Below, in pieces: positions 10,214 to 18,801 of a DNA stretch of 64,000 nucleotides; the stretch's first letter is position 1, and each line of letters starts with the position of its first letter. The translations under genes were made by a program, and so were the position numbers. The notes under the pieces are model-generated. The model worked only from the letters and a program-made list of their open reading frames with translations, did no database searches and had not been told where the DNA came from. This stretch comes from Planctomycetota bacterium. GTDB taxonomy: Bacteria; Planctomycetota; OFTM77. Location: assembly GCA_029260795.1 (NCBI GenBank), contig JAJDCO010000087.1, forward strand, positions 81,926 through 145,925. The letters run 5' to 3'.

Positions 10214-10456
10214 TTCCGGAGTGCGGTCGCGAGCACCGCGAGCTGCCGCGGCGAAGTGCGGTAGCAAGGTCACGAGATTCCGCCGTGGAGTGCGAACGAG
10301 ATTCCGCCGGCGGACAACTTCTTCCGGAGTGCGGCCGCGAGCACCGCGAGCTGCCGCTGTGGAGTGCGGTAGCAAGGTAGCGAGATTCCGCTGGCGGACA
10401 GCTTCTTCCGGAGTGCGGCCGCGAGCACCGCGAGCTGCCGCTGTGGAGTGCGGTAG
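10214..10456 (+). repeat. 84-bp direct tandem repeat, about 2.6 copies; first copy carries a 24-bp internal insertion
   Basis: ttccggagtgcggycgcgagcaccgcgagctgccgc starts at 10214, 10322 and 10406 (spacings 108 and 84). Confidence 0.85.
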
Positions 10457-10483
10457 TGATCCTCCCCCGTCCTCGAGGACACC

Positions 10484-11221
10484 ATGACCTCCTGCCCGCG
10501 TCCTCCGGGCGCCGTCGCCTGGTGGTCGTTCGACGACCACGTTTGGCCGGATAAGAATGTCGTGGCCAACCGGCTCAACTCTGGCGCGAATGGAAAGAGG
10601 AAGTCGGCCAAGGGAGCCCCCCTTCCCCCAACCGTGGAAGGCGTCGTTCGAACCGCCATCGGTTCCAAGGACGGCAACGATTGGGTCGAAGTGCCCGATC
10701 ACGAGAGTATCGACTTCGGTACCGACAGCCTGACGATCGAGGGTTGGATTCGCGCCCGAGAAGATGAATTGGGAGTCCAGCCCTTCATCGAGAAGCGTGG
10801 TCAGCATCCCATTTCGGGCGCGGACAGTGGCTACCATGCTTATCTCCACGACGGACGCCTGTGCTTCCAGACAGTGGCCGCTGGAGTCCCCAAGAACTTG
10901 GAATCCCAACTGATGATCGCGGACGAGGAGTGGCATCATTTCGCGATCGTCTTCGACCAGAGTTCCGGGAACGTGACCTTCTACAATGATGGAGTGTCTG
11001 AGCTTCTCACCGGCGCCGTGACCGGAGACCTCGACAACATCGCCCCTCTCTTTCTCCTTCGCCACCGACCCACGGCCACGAACGGACTGAACGGCGAGCT
11101 CACGTTCTATCGGAGAGCCCTGCTCGATACGGAAATCCAGGACATCTTCAACGCCGGTTGTGCGGGCAAGGGCCTTCCCGGGCTGACGGGGACGTACCAA
11201 CTGACCAAGTGCTACTCGTGA
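10484..11221 (+). CDS. LamG-domain protein, 5'-truncated paralog of 4276-6315; possible pseudogene
   Basis: 245 aa: GAVAWWSFDD..PLPPTVEGVVRTAIGS..DWVEVPDHESIDFGTDSLTIEGWIRARED..EWHHFAIVF..FYRRAL, colinear with the C-terminus of 4276-6315; no signal peptide. Confidence 0.65.
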   Translation: MTSCPRPPGAVAWWSFDDHVWPDKNVVANRLNSGANGKRKSAKGAPLPPTVEGVVRTAIGSKDGNDWVEVPDHESIDFGTDSLTIEGWIRAREDELGVQPFIEKRGQHPISGADSGYHAYLHDGRLCFQTVAAGVPKNLESQLMIADEEWHHFAIVFDQSSGNVTFYNDGVSELLTGAVTGDLDNIAPLFLLRHRPTATNGLNGELTFYRRALLDTEIQDIFNAGCAGKGLPGLTGTYQLTKCYS

Positions 11222-11279
11222 ACGCTCACAGGAGCCCGTGGGGAGCGGGCTCCATCACTCTCACGAGCCGAGTGCTGCT

Positions 11280-11335
11280 TTCGGGTGGCACGCGGCTTTC
11301 TTCTTGGTTGGGAGAGCGATCGAAGCTCGATTCCG
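11280..11335 (+). repeat. Dispersed noncoding repeat D, copy 2
   Basis: tcgggtggcacgcggctttcttcttggttggga resembles 6494 and 13839 copies. Confidence 0.45.
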
Positions 11336-11676
11336 CTGACTCCGAAGCTCGCCCGGATCTCGGTGCGATCGTTAGCACCGCGTCCGAGGATGTCGCCCCT
11401 TCAGGGCGCCGCCCTGCGTTCGCCTCATCCAGGGCCATGAGATCTCCGGCACTTCGGGCCTCGCGTTCGCCAGCAGGAATGCTTCGGGCGAATCGGTCGC
11501 CCTGCTCACCGCGGCCGGGGTCGCATTATCGCACCGCAGGCTCCCTTGGTGGTTCGCTGCGCCGCGGCCTGTTCCGTCGCGCTCGATTGGCTGCGGGCGC
11601 AATTGCGCTGCGGAAGGTCCCGTTGCTCTCAAACCGCGGCAGCTCGCCGGGAACTGCATCCACCGTAGCCGCAAGC

Positions 11677-12267
11677 TCAATCGAGCTCGTAGAGGGAGCG
11701 CAGCGTCTCGACGATCGGGCGGAGCTTGACCAGGCAGCGGGACTTCGCGACGTAGACCTGCTCGACGGTCATCTCGAGCGAGCGCGCGATGTCTTCGGCG
11801 GTCTCGCCTTTGACCGCGAACCGCTCGAAGGCGTCGACGGTGCGGGCGTCGGTCCGCGTCGTGCGCAGCTCTTCGATGGCGCGACGCAGGATCTCGGCTT
11901 CGCAGGCTCGCTCCCACATCGTCGAGACGACCGGCTCTTCGGCCAGCTCCTGGACGATCGAGTCTCCTCTCCAACCGGCCTGCTTCTGGCGTGTGCGAAA
12001 GGCCTCGTTGAGGCAGCGGCGGGCGATGCCGAACATCCACGTCTTGAGCTTGGCGCGCTCGGGGTCGAAGCGCGTGGCGTTCTGAGCCAGCCGAATCAGC
12101 GTCTCTTGGGCGAGGTCCTCGGCACCATCGGCTTGCAGTCCGGCTCGGCGACCCAAGCCTTCCAAGATCGGTCGGTAGCGCTCATCGATCTGCCGGAAGC
12201 TCTCGGGGCGACCGCTCGCCACGAAGTCGAGCAAGAGGAGAGATGTGGTGTCGGCGGGCGATGGCAT
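11677..12267 (-). CDS. ECF-type RNA polymerase sigma factor
   Basis: 196 aa: LLLLDFVASGRPESFRQIDERYRPILEGLGRRAGLQADGAEDLAQETLIRLAQNATRFDPERAKLKTWMFGIARRCLNEAFR..AEDIARSLEMTVEQVYVAKSRCLVKLRPIV. Confidence 0.93.
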   Translation of the reverse strand: MPSPADTTSLLLLDFVASGRPESFRQIDERYRPILEGLGRRAGLQADGAEDLAQETLIRLAQNATRFDPERAKLKTWMFGIARRCLNEAFRTRQKQAGWRGDSIVQELAEEPVVSTMWERACEAEILRRAIEELRTTRTDARTVDAFERFAVKGETAEDIARSLEMTVEQVYVAKSRCLVKLRPIVETLRSLYELD

Positions 12268-12563
12268 CTCGACTTGGAGACCCTTCGGTGTGGGTGAGCC
12301 GCCTCTTGATCATCGGCGCGGAGCAAGGGGGGCGAGACCTCGGGCGCGGTTTGGAACGGCACGCAGAGTGTCAGAGTTCGGCACCGCACGCAACGCGAGG
12401 TCTCCGCTCGGGCTCGAGGGGAGAGGGGATTGGTGTGCCAGGGCGGAGGCTTTGGCAGTTTTCGGCCCTCGAAGAAACAATTCGGATTGAAGTGTAAGGA
12501 TCGTCCCGGTGGCGCGAATACGCAGCAGTCAGACAATCAAACCTTCATTGGGAGATCAGAATC

Positions 12564-13745
12564 ATGAAACGCTTCACCACGGCACTGCTGCTGTCCCTCG
12601 CCTTTCCTCTCGCGTCCGCTTCCGCTCAAACGATCGTGTTCCGCTCGGGCAACGGGAGCGTGGGGGATCCCGATAGCCGCATCACGTTCCTGGCCGGTGC
12701 GTCCGAGTCGGAGCTCCGTTCGAGTGCCTTCGTGGCGCAGGACTTCTCGGACGCCGAGAACGGCCCGGCCGCGACGATCGTGACGGAGTACGCCGGATGG
12801 CTGCCGAGCATCACGGACTCGAAGGCGCGTTGGGTCGCCGTCGACACCAACCGCACCCCAAAGTCGGCGCTCTACGCCATCAAGTTCCACGTCGACAATG
12901 TTTGCTGGGAAGCGGCATCGCTCCAGTTCTCGTTCGCGACCGACGACCAGCTCGGGGACCTGTCGGGAGGATCGAACGAGCTCGGCCTCTTTCTCAACGA
13001 GCAGCCCTTGGCCGGCTCGAACGGTGGCAGCTTCAACACCGAAACGACTCTGGGCGTCTACGACGTCACGGGGCTTCTTCAGCCCGGTGAGAACACGCTC
13101 TACTTCTACAATCGGGACAAGGCACGCGTCGTGAGCGGTGTCATCTTCAGTGGTCGCGTTCAGATCACTCCGATGGCGCCGGTCTACCTGACCGATCAGT
13201 TGACCTCGAACCGCTTCAATGGTCTGCCGAACAACACGCTTCAGCTGACGGCGACCTACGACGGCGTTTCGGGTGGCCAGCTCCTCGAGATCGAGTTTCG
13301 CCATGTGCCGTCCGGCCAGAAGACCTGGGTCGTCATGCCGGCTCTGTTCGACCGCAGCACTCGCATCAACACCTTCGAGTTCGACATCTGTGACTGGGTG
13401 CCGACCTGCCGCTGCCGGATCAGTGGCGTCGTCCCCAACGGCGGCCTCGACGGCATCGCGTTCGGCATGTTCTGGAAGGACAAGGACGGCAACTACGACC
13501 TGCTCAAGAGTCGTGCGAATGCTCCGGCGAGCTTTGCGGCCTTCGAGGGTGCCTGGCCGATCAGTTACAGCTCTGCCACCTTCGACTTCCTGACGCCGCA
13601 GCTCGCGGTCTGTCCGAATGGCGGCTGCCGCGATCAGGCGCGAGCCATGCTCTACGGGTCCGAGGTGATGGGAAATGGCGTCCACCTGATCTGCTGCGCG
13701 CGTGGAGGCAATCTCCCGAAGGAGAGTGATCCGAGACTCAAATGA
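12564..13745 (+). CDS. Secreted protein of unknown function
   Basis: 393 aa with signal peptide MKRFTTALLLSLAFPLASASAQ; no domain recognised; C-terminal half contains several Cys residues. Confidence 0.75.
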   Translation: MKRFTTALLLSLAFPLASASAQTIVFRSGNGSVGDPDSRITFLAGASESELRSSAFVAQDFSDAENGPAATIVTEYAGWLPSITDSKARWVAVDTNRTPKSALYAIKFHVDNVCWEAASLQFSFATDDQLGDLSGGSNELGLFLNEQPLAGSNGGSFNTETTLGVYDVTGLLQPGENTLYFYNRDKARVVSGVIFSGRVQITPMAPVYLTDQLTSNRFNGLPNNTLQLTATYDGVSGGQLLEIEFRHVPSGQKTWVVMPALFDRSTRINTFEFDICDWVPTCRCRISGVVPNGGLDGIAFGMFWKDKDGNYDLLKSRANAPASFAAFEGAWPISYSSATFDFLTPQLAVCPNGGCRDQARAMLYGSEVMGNGVHLICCARGGNLPKESDPRLK

Positions 13746-13765
13746 GTCGGGCGACGATGACCACG

Positions 13766-13798
13766 ACGGGAGGTCTCTCCGAGCGGAGACCCTCCCGT
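13766..13798 (+). terminator. Hairpin downstream of secreted protein gene
   Basis: acgggaggtctc..gagaccctcccgt inverted repeat with a one-base bulge, just after the stop at 13745; no T-tract. Confidence 0.45.
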
Positions 13799-13838
13799 CC
13801 GGTTCCGGCGACCTCCGCCAACCGCCGCGTGCCACCCT

Positions 13839-13880
13839 CGGGTCGCACGCGGCTTTCTTTGATGGTTGGCGCCAGCGTGA
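13839..13880 (+). repeat. Dispersed noncoding repeat D, copy 3
   Basis: tcgggtcgcacgcggctttctttgatggttgg resembles the copies at 6494 and 11280. Confidence 0.45.
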
Positions 13881-13977
13881 ATTCGTTGCGGCCACGGGCG
13901 CGAAGCCTCTCGCACCCCCGAGCATTGACCTGGGGATTCGTCGCGCCGATGCTGGTGACCTGTACCAGTCGATAGTC

Positions 13978-14000
13978 CCCGGGCCCACGGCGGGGCCGCG
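13978..14000 (+). promoter_or_regulatory. Conserved GC-rich leader element upstream of kinase 2
   Basis: ccccgggcccacggcggggccgcg about 18 nt before the ATG; matches the kinase 1 leader. Confidence 0.35.
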
Positions 14001-14017
14001 CAGCAAAGAGGTCCCTC

Positions 14018-17000
14018 ATGAGCTTGGAGTACCACGAACGTCTCGCCAGTGCGTTGCGCCTGGCCGACGAGTACGAGGAGCTCACCCCGCGGCCGACCGT
14101 CGACGAGTTCCTGGACCGGCACGCCGACCTCGCCGAGCTGATCCGCCCTCTGATCGATGTGGAGCTGGCTGAGGAGGTGAAAGAGGAGCCCGATTCCATC
14201 GAGGGCCTTTCCTTCGGCCCCTACGAAGTGATCGAGACGCTCGGCGAAGGCGCCTTCGGTATCGTCTACCGGGCGCTTCAGCGGGAGCCGCTCCGCCGCG
14301 AGGTGGCGCTCAAGGTGCTCAAGCCCGGCATGGACAGCCGAGAGGTCCTCGCGCGCTTCGACGCCGAGCGTCACGCGCTCGCCTTGATGGACCACCCGAA
14401 CATCGCACGGGTCATCGACGCCGGTGAGACCGAATTGGGGCGACCCTACTTCGTGATGGAGCTCGTGCCGGGTCGACCGCTGACGCAGTTCTGCGACGAG
14501 GAGCGTCTGACTGTCCGGGCACGGCTGGAGCTGTTCATTCGAGTCTGCCGCGCTGTCGAGCATGCACATCGCAAAGGCATCGTGCACCGCGACCTCAAGC
14601 CGATGAACATCCTGGTGCGGTCAATCGAAGACCGACCGGTTCCCAAGGTGATCGACTTCGGAATCGCCAAGGCGCTCGATCGCAAGCTGACCGACAAGAC
14701 GCTGTTCACGCAGGCCCGACTCGTCATCGGAACGCCCGCCTACATGTCGCCCGAGCAGGCTCGCCAGACGACGTCCGAGATCGATCAGCGCAGCGACGTC
14801 TACTCGCTGGGCGTCATCCTGTACGAGCTCCTGACCGGAGTGCTGCCGATCCAGTTCGTGGACGATGCGACCGGTCTCGATCTCTATCGGCAGATCTGGG
14901 ACGTCGAGCCGGCTCGGCCGTCACAGCGACTGGGCACGGGCGGCGACGTCGGACCGGACTGGGCGACAGGGCTCCGGAGCGACTCGCGCGCTCTCCTGGA
15001 GAAGGTTCGGGGCGATCTCGACTGGATCATCATGAAGTGCCTCGAGAAGGATCGGACGCGGCGCTACGCCAGCGCGAAAGACTTGGCCGACGACCTGACG
15101 CACTTCCTCGCGAACGAGCCGGTGGTGGCGCGGCCCCCGAGCTTGACCTACCGGCTTCGCAAGCTCGTGCGCCGCCATCGCACGGCGAGCGTCTTCGGGG
15201 CAGCCATGCTGGTGCTGCTGCTCGCCGGTGGTATCGTGACTGTCGCCGTCTTGGATTGGGTTCAAGGCGAGAAGCAGGCGGAGGGCGAACGAGCCCGCCT
15301 GGCCAGCGAGCGCGCAGCGGAGGCGGAGTTTCGCCGCGGCGTGCGACGCGCGCGTGATGAAAGGGCACCGGCCGGGGAGCGCTGGGCGCTCGCCGAGATC
15401 CTCGAGCAGTCGTCGATCCCTCCGGATCCGATCTTGATCGGCCTGCTGAGTGAGATGTACCGGCTCAATCCGTGTCTGGCTTCGATCCCGTTCGGAGTCG
15501 AGGGTGCCACCGCCGTCGTGCGTTCCGGCTTCCCGCTGCGACTGCGCGTCCTCCACAAAGAGGGACTCTTCGATTGGGATTTCGAGATGCTCGCGCTCGC
15601 TTCCGTCGACCTCGCGGCGGACCTCAGCCGCGCTGACCGGATAGCCCTCAGCCCGGATGGAGAGATCTTCGGCTGGCTGGAGGGTGACCAGCTCTCTATT
15701 CAACGAGTGGGCGAGGCCCAGCCCCTTCGCCCGCCGCAGACCGTTTGGGGGGTCGGCTTTTCGAATGACCTGGGGGCAACGGCGAGCTTCAAGATCATCC
15801 CCCCTCGCCGCGGTCTCCTGTTCGCGGATAACGAGAGCTACTGGATAAGCGAGAACGTCGAATCGCAGCCGCTGACTCGGGTCCGAGCACCCGATCTCAT
15901 CATGCCGAGGGTCGTGTTCAACGCCTCCGGGGATCCGACGGTCGCCACGCTCGGGGATGCGGCCGGCTTCGAGTTCCTGACCCGGCGCGACGGCGTCTGG
16001 AAGGAGTTGGCCCAAGTCGATCATCCCATCATCCTCCCGCCTGACCGTCCCGGCCGCAAAACCGCTCAGTTCCAATGGCTGAACGGTGATCCCAGCCGAC
16101 TCCTGTTTTCGATCGAGACTGGAAGCCTGGAGGTGCTGACCCTGGGTGCGGATGGGAAGGCCAGGCGACAGCTGGGGGCTATTCCATTGGTCGGCCTGAT
16201 CATCGGGTTGACCAGCTCAGACGACCTCCTGGCGGCCTCGGACAGGGGTGAACTCGTTCGCATCGCACAGCGGTCCGGTCCGGGCGAGATCGACTATCGC
16301 TTGCGGGCGTCTTTCGACGGATTCGAAGCACCAGCCGACGAACTGCAGTTCGACTCCCAAGGTCAACGGCTCGTCAGCAAGCACGGGGATGGCACGGTCC
16401 GCGTCTGGGAGACCGAAGTGGGGCTCGACTACCAGCGCCTCTACTCTGAGAGCGACCGCGGTGATCTTGTCGACAAAGCTCGATACGGTCCGGGATTCTC
16501 GATTCACGGCCTGGCCATCAGTCCCGACAATCGCTTCATCGCGGCCGGCGGGGGCGAGCTCGACCAGGGCTTTTTGAGCGTTCAGCGCGTCAAAAGCACG
16601 GAGCTCTTGAAGACGGAGCTGAGCGAGGAAACGCTTCCTCGACAGATCGGGGGCGTCGCGTTCTCAGCTGACAGCGCCTGGCTGGCGGTCTCCGACTACG
16701 CCGGGGTCGTGCGAGTTCTCGAGACCGAGACCTGGCGGGTGATTGCCCGAGGCCGATATCTGGACCAGCGCGAGAACCAGGTCACGAGCTTGAGCTTTCA
16801 TCCGAGCCAACCCCTGCTGCTCGGCGGCGGCTATCAGGGAGAGCTTGTCGTTTGGGACGTCCGGAGCCAAACCGATGCGATGCCGCGCCGACTGGTGCCG
16901 GCGCACGACCATCGGGTGTCCGGGGTCACGATCCATCCGAGGGCTCGATGGATCGCATCGACGTGTCCCCGGACCCGGGAGCTGATCGTCCGCGAGTGCC

Positions 17001-17527
17001 TCGCCGAGGGTCCGGGTGCGGTGCTTTGGAAGGCGATCGTGCTCGACGCCCGCACCCCGTGCTTCGTGGGAGATCGCTGGCTCGCCGTCGGGACAAGAGA
17101 TCGGCCCCGCATCTTCGAGCTCGAGACGGGCCGCTGGCTTCCGGGGCCTGAATCGGGGCGCCATCTGGGACCGATCTTCACGTTAGCGCATAGTCCGAAA
17201 ACGGGACTTCTCGCCAGCGGCGGCCGCGATGGTCAAGTCTTGCTCTGGCTCGTTCTCGACACGGGTCAGATCGAGTTTCTCGAGACGCTGCGCGGACGGA
17301 ATGGAGACCCATGCTTCAAGCTGGCCTTCACGCCCGACGGCCGTCATCTCGCCGCTGCATTCGAGAACGGAGTCGAGAGCGGTGTCTGGGACTTGCGTTA
17401 TTATGAGCGTCACATCGCCGGCAACCTGGCCGGCGTCCTCGAGGCCGAGCTACGAGCCGGCCGCGACATCGATGCCGAGCGCGTCTCAGAGCTGCGCGCC
17501 TGGATCGACGAAGCTTGGAACCGCTGA
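14018..17527 (+). CDS. Ser/Thr protein kinase with TM segment and C-terminal WD40-repeat region, paralog of 6672-10175
   Basis: GEGAFGIVYRAL, VALKVLKPGM, HRDLKPMNILV, DFGIAKA, GTPAYMSPEQA; TM VFGAAMLVLLLAGGIVTVAVL; colinear with kinase 1 along its length. Confidence 0.95.
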   Translation: MSLEYHERLASALRLADEYEELTPRPTVDEFLDRHADLAELIRPLIDVELAEEVKEEPDSIEGLSFGPYEVIETLGEGAFGIVYRALQREPLRREVALKVLKPGMDSREVLARFDAERHALALMDHPNIARVIDAGETELGRPYFVMELVPGRPLTQFCDEERLTVRARLELFIRVCRAVEHAHRKGIVHRDLKPMNILVRSIEDRPVPKVIDFGIAKALDRKLTDKTLFTQARLVIGTPAYMSPEQARQTTSEIDQRSDVYSLGVILYELLTGVLPIQFVDDATGLDLYRQIWDVEPARPSQRLGTGGDVGPDWATGLRSDSRALLEKVRGDLDWIIMKCLEKDRTRRYASAKDLADDLTHFLANEPVVARPPSLTYRLRKLVRRHRTASVFGAAMLVLLLAGGIVTVAVLDWVQGEKQAEGERARLASERAAEAEFRRGVRRARDERAPAGERWALAEILEQSSIPPDPILIGLLSEMYRLNPCLASIPFGVEGATAVVRSGFPLRLRVLHKEGLFDWDFEMLALASVDLAADLSRADRIALSPDGEIFGWLEGDQLSIQRVGEAQPLRPPQTVWGVGFSNDLGATASFKIIPPRRGLLFADNESYWISENVESQPLTRVRAPDLIMPRVVFNASGDPTVATLGDAAGFEFLTRRDGVWKELAQVDHPIILPPDRPGRKTAQFQWLNGDPSRLLFSIETGSLEVLTLGADGKARRQLGAIPLVGLIIGLTSSDDLLAASDRGELVRIAQRSGPGEIDYRLRASFDGFEAPADELQFDSQGQRLVSKHGDGTVRVWETEVGLDYQRLYSESDRGDLVDKARYGPGFSIHGLAISPDNRFIAAGGGELDQGFLSVQRVKSTELLKTELSEETLPRQIGGVAFSADSAWLAVSDYAGVVRVLETETWRVIARGRYLDQRENQVTSLSFHPSQPLLLGGGYQGELVVWDVRSQTDAMPRRLVPAHDHRVSGVTIHPRARWIASTCPRTRELIVRECLAEGPGAVLWKAIVLDARTPCFVGDRWLAVGTRDRPRIFELETGRWLPGPESGRHLGPIFTLAHSPKTGLLASGGRDGQVLLWLVLDTGQIEFLETLRGRNGDPCFKLAFTPDGRHLAAAFENGVESGVWDLRYYERHIAGNLAGVLEAELRAGRDIDAERVSELRAWIDEAWNR

Positions 17528-17543
17528 GGACCCGTCGTCCGTT

Positions 17544-18131
17544 TCAGTCGTAGAGCCCGCGCAGTCGCTTGACGATCGGTCGGAGCTTCACGAGGCAACG
17601 GGATTTGGCGACGTAGACGTGGTCGACGGGCATGTCGAGCGCGCGCGCGATGTCTTCGGCCGACTCGTTGCGAAGCGCGAAGCGTTCGAAGGCCTCCAAC
17701 GTGCGCTTGTCGGTGCGCGTCTTTTTGCGTAGCTCATCGAGGGCACGACGTAGGATCTCGGCCTCGCACTCGCGCTCCCACCAGGTCGCGACGACGGGCT
17801 CCTGCGCGAGCTTCTGGACGACCGAGTCGCCGCGCCAGCCTCGATTCTTTTGGAGCTTTCGAAAGGCATCTGCCACGCAACGACGGGCGATCGCGAACAT
17901 CCACGTCTTGAGCTTGGCTCGCTCTCGATCGAAGTTAGGGGCGGTCTGGGCGAGCCGCATCATGGCGATCTGAGCGACGTCCTCGGCCTCTTCGGCTTGC
18001 AAGCCGGCGCGGCGCGCGAGGCCCTCCACGATCGGTCGGTAGCGCTCGTCGATCTGTTGGAAGCTCTCCGGTCGGCCGCTCTCCACGAAATCGAGGAGCA
18101 GGAACGACGTGGTGTTGGAACCGGAGACCAT
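17544..18131 (-). CDS. ECF-type RNA polymerase sigma factor
   Basis: Start at MVSGSNTTSFLLLDFVESGRPESFQQIDERYRPIVEGLARRAGLQAEEAEDVAQIAMMRLAQTAPNFDRERAKLKTWMFAIARRC; paralog of the other two ECFs. Confidence 0.93.
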   Translation of the reverse strand: MVSGSNTTSFLLLDFVESGRPESFQQIDERYRPIVEGLARRAGLQAEEAEDVAQIAMMRLAQTAPNFDRERAKLKTWMFAIARRCVADAFRKLQKNRGWRGDSVVQKLAQEPVVATWWERECEAEILRRALDELRKKTRTDKRTLEAFERFALRNESAEDIARALDMPVDHVYVAKSRCLVKLRPIVKRLRGLYD

Positions 18132-18316
18132 TTCGACCTCGTGCTGTTGCGTGCCGCTCCCTTCTCCACCCGCACGGCGCGAGAGACCGAGAGACGAACG
18201 AGTCGCAAGCCAGCCCGAATCCTCGCAGAGAGGAGAAGGACGTGCAACGTGGCTTCGGAACGGCGTCACACCCTGGGTCGGTTCGGTATCCGTCACCCCC
18301 AGGTTGCGCGCCCTCA

Positions 18317-18356
18317 CCCCAGGTTGCGCGCCGGCTTCGCCGGCGCTGACCTGGGG
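18317..18356. repeat. Intergenic hairpin repeat
   Basis: CCCCAGGT..GCGCCGGC-TTC-GCCGGCGC..ACCTGGGG; related copy at 18613-18648 and fragment at 18296-18310. Confidence 0.65.
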
Positions 18357-18359
18357 CTG

Positions 18360-18600
18360 GATGATGTCGGCCTCTCAAGCCGAGCAACCGCCGTTCGATC
18401 ATCGTCGAAAGACCCGGCAGCGGATCGGTGGGAGCTGTCTTCGCTGGCAGCGCGGGCGGCCCGCCCGCATGGACGGATGATGTCGTCCCTTCAAGCCGAG
18501 CAACCGCCATTCGATCATCGTCGAAGGACCCGGCAGCGGATCGGCGGGGGCCTTCTTCGCTGGGAGCGCGGGCGGCCCGCCCGCATGGACGGATGATGTC
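18360..18600 (+). repeat. 116-bp direct tandem repeat, about two copies plus a partial third
   Basis: gatgatgtcg starts at 18360, 18476 and 18592; units share aagccgagcaaccgcc.ttcgatcatcgtcgaa.gacccggcagcggatcgg and GCGGGCGGCCCGCCCGC. Confidence 0.85.
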
Positions 18601-18801
18601 GGTGTCCAGTGACCCCAGGCTGCGGCCGGGCTTCGCCGGCGCTGACCTGATGCAGAATGGAGTCGGCACATCGGGCCGAGCGGGACGCCACGGGAGGCGC
18701 TGCATCCCGCTGAGTGTGTGGGAATTCTCCTGGCCTTTCGCAAGGCCGAATCGCCTACTGGCAGAGTTCGAGGTCCGGCATCAACTCGGAGAGGATCCGT
18801 C

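Noticed and set aside
10214-10456. CRISPR array
   Set aside because: The 84-bp and 116-bp arrays are contiguous tandem repeats without unique spacers, and no cas genes are present.
10211-11200. 329 aa minus-strand ORF across the 84-bp repeats and LamG copy
   Set aside because: Antisense to LamG homology; repeat-derived peptide strings.
12537-14006. 489 aa minus-strand ORF
   Set aside because: Antisense to the secreted protein with a clear signal peptide and extends into noncoding repeats.
17850-18705. ORFs 17850..18596 (+) and 17935..18705 (-) rich in ARAARPHG / AGGPPALP strings
   Set aside because: Overlap the ECF gene and are produced by the 116-bp tandem and GC palindromes.
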